From Acidobacteriota bacterium (GTDB taxonomy: Bacteria; Acidobacteriota; Thermoanaerobaculia; UBA5066; Gp7-AA6): a stretch of 36,260 bases of DNA. Under the pieces are notes generated by a model. It did not search any database, had not been told where the DNA came from, and was given only the letters and a program-made list of their open reading frames with translations. The translations under genes were made by a program, and so were the position numbers. The stretch spans positions 10,169 to 46,428 of the forward strand of contig QHVV01000110.1 in NCBI GenBank assembly GCA_003222385.1, given 5' to 3'. Shown here piece by piece: positions 31,246 through 36,260 of this stretch (its first letter is position 1; each line of letters begins with the position of its first letter).

Positions 31246-32109
31246 TTAAGCGAGGAACGCGCCAGCGGCGCGGAAGCGGACCGAGGTTCCCGGGAGAGCC
31301 TGAGCGAGGAGCGGCCAGTCCGAGGCGACGACCGTCGCGATCTTCGCGTAGCCGCCGGTGACCGGGCGGTCCGGGCCGAGCACGATCGGAAGGCCGTTCG
31401 CCGGAACCTGGATCGAGCCGAGCGCCGTTCCCTCCGGCGGAATGTCGGGCGGTCGATCGAGCTCGAGCCGGGGCCCGTCGAGCCGGATTCCCCGGCGGTC
31501 GCTGTCGGACGAGATCCGGTAGGTCCCGGAGAAGAAGACTTCCAGGGCTCGGATCGGAAAAAACGACGGCTGCGGACCGGGCAGGACGCGTAGCGCGAGC
31601 TCGCGGCCGAGCGCGACGAGAGAGCCGCCCGGTGCCGGGCTCGGGCCGGCCCGGGCCGGCGGGCCGGTCGTCGGCCGGGCGGGCGGGCTGGCCCGAGCGA
31701 CGAGGTCTCCTTTCGAGAGGCGCGCGACAGGCTCTCCGGGAAGCGGAAGCGCGAGACCGCCCTGGACGCAGAGATAGGCGCGCATCCCGGCGCTCGCATA
31801 TCCAAACGAGACCCGGTCTCCGACCTTCGCCGGGAACGGCTCGTCGAGCGGCACCGCGCTGCCGTTGCACCGCGCGTCGAGGTCCGCTCCCGTGACGCAG
31901 AGAAGCGTGTCCATCCGCAGGACGAGCTCCGGCCCCGCGAGCGTGATCTCGAGCCCGGCCGCGCCGCTCGCGTTGCCCACGGCGGCGTTTCCGCGTTCGA
32001 GCGCGAAAAGATCCATCGCGCCCCCGGCGGGAACGCCGCTCGCTCCCAGGCCGAAGCGCGGCGCGCCCTGGACCGACGTGAAGAGGCCCGGCGTGATCGT
32101 TTCGAAGAG
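31246..32109 (-). CDS. pxpC: 5-oxoprolinase subunit C (biotin-dependent-carboxyltransferase-like); start codon unclear
   Basis: About 287 residues if counted from a codon at 32109 (CTC). The body carries LCVQGGLALPLPGEP, FFPIRALEVFFSGTYRIS, SDSDRRGIRLDGPRLEL, PPEGTALGSIQVPANG and RPVTGGYAKIATVVASDWPL, typical of PxpC/KipA. The first ATG in frame (32016) would drop the conserved FETITPGLFTSVQGAPRFG region, which is readable upstream to the pxpB end. Between an in-frame TAA inside pxpB and that region there is no ATG, GTG, TTG or CTG; an AGGAGG at 32120-32115 points to GTT/CTC (32112-32107). A near-cognate or mutated start is inferred. Residues about 140-160 are a GC-rich Pro/Ala linker (31637-31694). 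Confidence 0.85.
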   Translation of the reverse strand, partial: LFETITPGLFTSVQGAPRFGLGASGVPAGGAMDLFALERGNAAVGNASGAAGLEITLAGPELVLRMDTLLCVTGADLDARCNGSAVPLDEPFPAKVGDRVSFGYASAGMRAYLCVQGGLALPLPGEPVARLSKGDLVARASPPARPTTGPPARAGPSPAPGGSLVALGRELALRVLPGPQPSFFPIRALEVFFSGTYRISSDSDRRGIRLDGPRLELDRPPDIPPEGTALGSIQVPANGLPIVLGPDRPVTGGYAKIATVVASDWPLLAQALPGTSVRFRAAGAFLA

Positions 32110-32123
32110 AACGTCCTCCTCGG

Positions 32124-32825
32124 CTAAGGGAGCGTGCGCGCGGGCTCGTTACGGCTTTCGGCGATGCGAGCGCGGAGATCCCCTTCGGTCATCGGCTGAA
32201 AAAAAACCCGGTCGCCCGGACGAAGGAGGGCCGGAGGATGCGCGGCGGGGTCGAACAGACGAACCGCCGAGCGGCCAATGAGCGTCCAGCCGCCCGGCGT
32301 CTCCGCGGGATAGATCGCGGTCCAGGAGCCCCCGATCGCGACGCTCCCGGCGGGGACCCGCGTGCGCGGAGTCTCGCGGCGGGCCGCGAAGAGCTCGGGA
32401 GGAAGTCCGGAGAGGTACGCGAAGCCCGGAGAGAAGCCGAGGAACGCGACGGTGTAGTCGGCGAGGGCGTGCCGCCGCGCGAGCTCCCCGGCGGAGATGC
32501 CCCGCTCGCCCGCCAGGAGGGTAAGGTCCGGTCCGAACTCGCCCCCGTACGCGACCGGGATCCGGAACCGGCGCGTCTCCCGCGGCGTGGTACGAGCTTC
32601 CTCCGAAAGGCGGCGTAGGCGTCGGACGAGCTTCTCCCGATCGACGACATGCGGATCGAAGAGGAGGAAGAGCGTCGTCGCGCCGGGGATCGCGTCGAGG
32701 AGGCCGGACACGGGTTTGCGCGCGAGGCGGTCCGCGAGCGCGACCGCCGACCGGTTGGCCTCCTCCGCCGAAACGTCCGGGAACTCCGCGAGAAAAGACG
32801 ATTCGGAGACGTCGCGCGTCTTCAT
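32124..32825 (-). CDS. pxpB: 5-oxoprolinase subunit B (allophanate hydrolase subunit 1-like)
   Basis: 233 residues. PxpB pairs with PxpC in the phosphorylation/ring-opening part of 5-oxoprolinase. Motifs: RFRIPVAYGGEFGPDL, FLGFSPGFAYLSGLP, TPRTRVPAGSVAIGGSW, TAIYPAETPGGWTLIGRSA and LLRPGDRVFFQPM, all of the KipI/PxpB family. The start ATG 32825 overlaps the permease stop by 4 bp (ATGA), so it is translated with the transporter. The open frame continues upstream in the antisense-like shadow of the permease and is not part of the protein. pxpC follows after 14 bp. Confidence 0.95.
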   Translation of the reverse strand: MKTRDVSESSFLAEFPDVSAEEANRSAVALADRLARKPVSGLLDAIPGATTLFLLFDPHVVDREKLVRRLRRLSEEARTTPRETRRFRIPVAYGGEFGPDLTLLAGERGISAGELARRHALADYTVAFLGFSPGFAYLSGLPPELFAARRETPRTRVPAGSVAIGGSWTAIYPAETPGGWTLIGRSAVRLFDPAAHPPALLRPGDRVFFQPMTEGDLRARIAESRNEPARTLP

Positions 32826-34207
32826 GAGGCGAGACGGTCGCGTCGCCTCCACAGGAAATACACAGGGATGCCCGTCGCCACCACGGCGTAGCCGGGCCAC
32901 GTGGTCCTCGGGCTGCCCGAGAGCAGCACTCCGATCAGGACCAGGCCCGCGGCGGCGTAGAGGATCGGCAGAAAGGGATACGCCGGCGCCCGGAACGGCC
33001 GCGGAAGGTCGGGCCTCCGCCGCCGCAGGACGATGACCGCCACGACGAGCAGGACGTAGAACAGGATGTCGGCCGAGATCACGTACTCGAGCAGCTCGCT
33101 GTAGCTGCCGGACAGCGCGAGGAGCGACGCCCATAGCGCCTGGGCCCAGAGCGCGTTCGCGGGGACCGCGGCGGAATTCAACCGCTCGAGCCGCCGGAAA
33201 AAGAGACCGTCGCGGGCCATCGCGAAAGAGACGCGGGCTCCCGACAGGATGAGCCCGTTCACGCAGCCGAAGGTCGAGACCATGATCGCGAGCGCCGTGG
33301 CGCCGGCGGCGGCCGGGCCGAACAGCGCGGTCGCCGAGGCCGTGGCGACGCGATCGGCCGGCGCGTGCTGGATCGCGGAGAGCGGGAGGACGTTCAGATA
33401 GGCGACGTTCGCGAACACGTAGAGGGTCGTGACGAGCAGACATCCGACGAGCAGCGCACGCGGGAGAGTGCGACCCGGGGTCTTCACCTCTTCGCCCGCG
33501 AACGTCACGTTGTTCCATGCGGATTGCGAGAAGAGCGGTCCGACCATCGCCGTTCCGACCGCGGCGAGGAGCGCTCCACCGGCGAGCGTCCGTCCGTCGG
33601 GAGCGACGGCGTTCCAGAACCCTCCGGCGTGAAGCGCCGCCCGACTTCCTCCGCCGAGCAGCAAGCCGGCCGCCGTCAGCGCGGCGAGCGCGCCGAGCTT
33701 GGCGAAAGTGAAGACGTTTTGCGTCAGCGTGCCGGTCGCGAGGCCCGTCGTGTTCGATGCGGTCAGGAGCACGATCACGGCGACGCCGACGCCCTGGGCG
33801 GCGGAGAACGACAGCGGGCCGATCCGGGTCCTGGCCTCGGAAACCGCCGGCCAGAGAACGCCCAGGAACTTTGCGAACGCCACGGCGACCGCCGCGATCG
33901 TCCCGGTCTGGACCACCAGGAACATCGTCCAGCCGAAGAGGAAGCCGAACATCGGGCCGTACGCTTCGCGAAAGAAGACGTACTGTCCGCCCGCCTTCGG
34001 CATCATCGCCGCGAGCTCGGAGCAACACAGCGCGGCGATCATCGTCAGCAGGCCGGCGATCGCCCAGGCGGCGAGAAGCCAGCCGCCGGAGCCGAGGACC
34101 CGCGCGCTCCGCGCCGACACGATGAAGATCCCGGACCCGATCATCGAGCCGACGACGAGCGCCGTGGCGTCGAGCCATCCGATGTCGCGAACGAGCTCGC
34201 GCTTCAA
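32822..34207 (-). CDS. APC-superfamily amino-acid permease
   Basis: 461 residues, about 12 transmembrane helices, ending WRRRDRLAS. The first helix holds ATALVVGSMIGSGIFIVSA, the GSGIF backbone-carboxylate binding motif of APC carriers. LCCSELAAMMPKAGGQYVFF, GPLFSQSAWNNVTFAGEEVK and FGCVNGLILSGARVSFAMAR are the LAT-type motifs. A proton- or exchange-driven transporter of amino acids in the inner membrane is expected. The start TTG 34207 fits the family N-terminus, though without a good Shine-Dalgarno sequence. It overlaps pxpB, so 5-oxoproline, glutamate or a related amino acid is a reasonable substrate guess. Common companions of pxp genes are other transporters (Nramp-like YcsG), which makes APC less usual here. 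Confidence 0.92.
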   Translation of the reverse strand: MKRELVRDIGWLDATALVVGSMIGSGIFIVSARSARVLGSGGWLLAAWAIAGLLTMIAALCCSELAAMMPKAGGQYVFFREAYGPMFGFLFGWTMFLVVQTGTIAAVAVAFAKFLGVLWPAVSEARTRIGPLSFSAAQGVGVAVIVLLTASNTTGLATGTLTQNVFTFAKLGALAALTAAGLLLGGGSRAALHAGGFWNAVAPDGRTLAGGALLAAVGTAMVGPLFSQSAWNNVTFAGEEVKTPGRTLPRALLVGCLLVTTLYVFANVAYLNVLPLSAIQHAPADRVATASATALFGPAAAGATALAIMVSTFGCVNGLILSGARVSFAMARDGLFFRRLERLNSAAVPANALWAQALWASLLALSGSYSELLEYVISADILFYVLLVVAVIVLRRRRPDLPRPFRAPAYPFLPILYAAAGLVLIGVLLSGSPRTTWPGYAVVATGIPVYFLWRRRDRLAS

Positions 34208-34225
34208 GGAAGGATCGAAGGGGCC

Positions 34226-34750
34226 TTACCCGCGCCCCTCCGCGCGCGCCGTGAAGTCCGCGAGGCGGTCCATGATCTTGGGGATCAGCTTTCGCGACAT
34301 CCACGCTTCTCCCGAAGAGACCGCCTCGAGGGCCTCCGGCAGAAAGCGCTCGATGTTCTTCTTGGTCACGCAGCCGACCGCTCCGTGCGACAGCGCTTCG
34401 AGAATGCGCTCCTCCGAAGCGCGGCCCACCAGGAGGATGACCCGCGTCCGGGAGCTCTTGCGCCGCACGACGGCGATCAGCGACGCGCCGAACTCCGAGG
34501 AGAGCTCCAGATCGAGCAGGACGACGCGCGGCTTCAACTTCGCGGTCGCGGAAACCGCTTCGAGCCCCGTGGCGGCCTCCCCCACGATCCGCACTCCGCG
34601 CACGCCGTGGAGAGTCCGGATGCAGGCCGCGCGGCTCTTCCGGTCGGGATCGGCGATCAGGACGTTGATGATCGGGACCGGCCTCTTCTTGATCCAGTCC
34701 AGGCCTCCCGGTTGACGAACCGGCTTGCGCGAGCGGCCAGGGCCTTTCAT
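34226..34750 (-). CDS. Stand-alone NarL-type receiver without helix-turn-helix
   Basis: 174 residues. An N-terminal basic extension (residues 1-27) is followed by a receiver: INVLIADPDRKSRAACIRTL, which keeps the acidic residues D34 and D36, and VVLLDLELSSEFGASLIAVV with the phospho-acceptor D80 and the late Lys in GCVTKKN. It ends in an alpha-helical segment (FLPEALEAVSSGEAWMSRKL) that in NarL-type regulators is the linker; the DNA-binding domain is missing. The ATG at 34750 overlaps the stop of the upstream LuxR-type regulator. Both are 18 bp or less from the permease gene, so the two are presumably its regulators. The receiver could act as a phosphate sink or dimer partner. Confidence 0.85.
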   Translation of the reverse strand: MKGPGRSRKPVRQPGGLDWIKKRPVPIINVLIADPDRKSRAACIRTLHGVRGVRIVGEAATGLEAVSATAKLKPRVVLLDLELSSEFGASLIAVVRRKSSRTRVILLVGRASEERILEALSHGAVGCVTKKNIERFLPEALEAVSSGEAWMSRKLIPKIMDRLADFTARAEGRG

Positions 34751-35430
34751 CGCGACACCCGGTTGTACTCGGTGACGAAGAGAGCGAGGCCGAGTCGATC
34801 GGAAAGCCCCAGCTTCCGGAAAATTGCGGTCAAATGCGCCTTCACCGTGGCCTCCGTGATATTCAACCGGCCCGCGATTTCCTTGTTGCTCGCCCCGCCG
34901 CCGATCAGCTGCGCGATTTCGCGCTCCCTCGGGGTCAGTCGGTCGAGCCGCGTATCCAGGTTCGGGGGAAACTCCTTGTGTCGGCGCTCCGTCAGGGACG
35001 TCAGCTCTTCGAGCAGCGGCGCGAACACGTTCCGGGCGACCCAGATCTCTCCTTTGACGACGACCATGACCGCCTTGCGCAGCAGGTTCGGGTCCATGCC
35101 GTGGCTACAGTAGCCCCTCGCTCCGACCTTCAGCGCGGCCAGCCCTTCGCGGTCGTTGGGAGTGCTCGTCATGAGAATGATGGCGGTCATCGGGGACGCC
35201 TTCTGGACCGCCGGTACGCCCTCCACCCCGCCCAGGCCCGGCAGCGCGAGATCGAGCAGGAGGATCGCGGGCTTCAGGTTCGCCATCCCTTTGTCGAGCG
35301 CGGACCTCTCCGCGGCCTCGTAAACCGGAAACTTCTCCTGCAGGCCGGAGCTCCACTGGGCGCGTACACCCGCGATCGGACTCGCGATCAAGACCACGGA
35401 TGCGGAAGCCGCTCTCGCCTTGTCGGACAT
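34747..35430 (-). CDS. LuxR/NarL-family regulator with degenerate receiver
   Basis: 227 residues. The receiver (about 10-130) retains D60 in ILLLDLALPGLGG but not the acidic pocket (VVLIASPIAG in place of a DD/DE pair), and the usual Lys is replaced in GYCSHGMDP. The C-terminal LuxR helix-turn-helix (about 160-220) is intact: LTPREREIAQLIGGGASNKE, IAGRLNITEATVKAHL and IFRKLGLSDR. A transcription factor, probably phosphorylation-independent or working with the adjacent full receiver. The start ATG 35430 is upstream of a TTCC-like region with no clear Shine-Dalgarno sequence. It heads the operon with the permease and 5-oxoprolinase genes. Confidence 0.88.
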   Translation of the reverse strand: MSDKARAASASVVLIASPIAGVRAQWSSGLQEKFPVYEAAERSALDKGMANLKPAILLLDLALPGLGGVEGVPAVQKASPMTAIILMTSTPNDREGLAALKVGARGYCSHGMDPNLLRKAVMVVVKGEIWVARNVFAPLLEELTSLTERRHKEFPPNLDTRLDRLTPREREIAQLIGGGASNKEIAGRLNITEATVKAHLTAIFRKLGLSDRLGLALFVTEYNRVSR

Positions 35431-35553
35431 GAAGGACTCGGGAAACGCTACAGGGGCGGGGCCGGAGTGTCAACGAAGTTGAGATCCGGGCCGGTCAAAC
35501 CGAGACGAAAGTCGCAATCTCTCGGCTCGCTCACTCGGGTCCGGATCCCGGGT

Positions 35554-36260
35554 CTACCGCTTCGTGAAGCCTTCGATCTCCCCCAGAGCGTCCCGCGCGA
35601 TCGCCGCGACGTTGGGATCGGGATCCGAATCGGCGAGCGATCGGAAGAGGCCCGCATCCGCGGCGTGGTGCAATGACCCGAGCTTCTCGAGCGCGCTTTC
35701 GCGCACCGACCGGTTGCGGTCCCGCGAGAGCGTCCGCAGAGTGTCGGCGAGCTTCGGGTCTTCCGGCGCGGCTCGGAGCCAGCCGGCGAGCGCCACGGTG
35801 CGGACGTCCTGGACGTACTCAGTGTTGGTGAACTTCTCGAACGTGGGGGCGAGCGCGGCGTCGCCGAGCTCTGCCAGACCCTGGATCGCGCCCAGGCGGA
35901 TCACGTCCCAGTACTGCGAGTCGCGGGAGAGCTGCCGCTCGAGACTCGCACGCGCAGCGGAGCCAGCCGTCCTCGCGAGAGAGACTTCGGCCGCCGCGAC
36001 GACGTCCTCGGCGCGATCACGGGAGATCGCGCGCCCGAGCGCTTCCACCGCCACCTTTCCTCCCGCGCGGCCGAGGGCGATCGCGACGGCTCGCCGCAGG
36101 CGCCGGTCCGGATCGGCGAGGGCCCGATCGAGCGCGGGAACGGCGGCCTCTCCGCACGATCCCAGGTCGATCGCGGCCTCCTGGCGTAGTCCCCAGTACG
36201 CGTTCGGGTCGGCCACGACGCGCGACAGCGCGGTGATCGTCTCGTCGCGCCCGCGGTAAT
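35554..36260 (-). CDS. C-terminal part of a probable M1 family aminopeptidase with HEAT-like repeats
   Basis: The gene is cut by the right edge; 235 codons are visible. An in-frame GTG at 36216 exists, but the reading frame continues in good codon use to the edge (YRGRDETITALSRVVADPN), so the true start is outside. The sequence is a run of helical pairs of about 30-40 residues (YWGLRQEAAIDLGSCGEAAV, RRLRRAVAIALGRAGGKVA, RLGAIQGLAELGD, RSVRESALEKLG). It resembles the HEAT-like C-terminal domain of large M1 metallopeptidases, which have this ITALSRVV-DPNAYWGLR start. The catalytic domain is not in the window, so a HEAT-repeat protein of another kind cannot be excluded. Region 35431-35553 before the next operon holds no gene. 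Confidence 0.7.
   Translation of the reverse strand, partial: YRGRDETITALSRVVADPNAYWGLRQEAAIDLGSCGEAAVPALDRALADPDRRLRRAVAIALGRAGGKVAVEALGRAISRDRAEDVVAAAEVSLARTAGSAARASLERQLSRDSQYWDVIRLGAIQGLAELGDAALAPTFEKFTNTEYVQDVRTVALAGWLRAAPEDPKLADTLRTLSRDRNRSVRESALEKLGSLHHAADAGLFRSLADSDPDPNVAAIARDALGEIEGFTKR

Noticed and set aside
32124-34304. 726-codon open frame ending in PxpB motifs
   Set aside because: Only the last 233 residues are PxpB; the rest is an out-of-frame reading of the permease. The ATG at 32825 with the ATGA overlap is the real start.

Overview
The window is a GC-rich (estimated about two thirds G+C), gene-dense bacterial chromosome segment with about 36 genes on both strands. It has no rRNA or tRNA gene, phage, transposase or CRISPR array. 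The mix suggests a free-living Gram-negative-like heterotroph, most plausibly an Acidobacteriota-type organism: class 1B PyrD/PyrK, a fused 2-oxoacid dehydrogenase E1, large hybrid kinases, a HEAT-like M1 peptidase tail, GGGGACAGAC-type and CATTCCGAGGAGCGAAGCGA-type intergenic repeats, and frequent TTG/GTG starts. This assignment is inference, because the window carries no phylogenetic marker gene.

Layout. 1-3.6 kb (minus): pyrimidine genes pyrK-pyrD, a tiny zinc-ribbon protein, a repeat cluster and a fused E1 alpha/beta dehydrogenase. 3.7-7.2 kb (plus): nadA-nadC-nadB, the complete aspartate-to-nicotinate-mononucleotide route. 7.2-11.7 kb (plus): a receiver-like protein with a histone-H1-like basic tail, an M20 dipeptidase and two membrane proteins, one GT-C-like. 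11.7-17 kb (minus): a zf-TFIIB protein, then asd-lysC-dapB-dapA-dapD, the aspartate branch to N-succinyl-2-amino-6-oxopimelate for lysine and peptidoglycan. 17-19.1 kb: small proteins (zinc-ribbon membrane protein, 49-residue Lmo0937-type protein, DUF3052-like, PilZ-like and a basic protein). 19.2-26.1 kb: a signalling island with a sensorless kinase and an NtrC-like regulator lacking a helix-turn-helix, divergent from two large hybrid kinases. 26.1-28.8 kb: an ABC exporter pair and a divergent SGNH hydrolase. 28.9-35.4 kb (minus): a Tyr-rich secreted protein and a long tightly packed operon made of a LuxR regulator, a stand-alone receiver, an APC permease, pxpB-pxpC-pxpA (5-oxoprolinase) and two YqjE/YqjK-like proteins. 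The window ends in the C-terminal part of a probable M1 aminopeptidase.

How the genes work together. The biosynthetic blocks are conventional. The more unusual content is regulatory. The NtrC-like regulator appears to work without a DNA-binding domain (as FlgR does). Two overlapping regulator genes split a well-kept receiver from an output domain carried on a degenerate receiver. A pseudo-receiver is fused to a Lys/Ala/Pro tail. Translation starts are also notable: lysC appears to begin at CTG, pxpC has no recognisable start codon where its conserved N-terminus begins, and three operon junctions use a TTGA stop/start overlap. Two unrelated REP-like palindromic elements sit at gene 3' ends and supply the stop codons of dapB and of the DUF3052-like gene. 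No complete, demonstrably new multi-gene system could be proven from sequence alone; the regulatory pairs are the best candidates.
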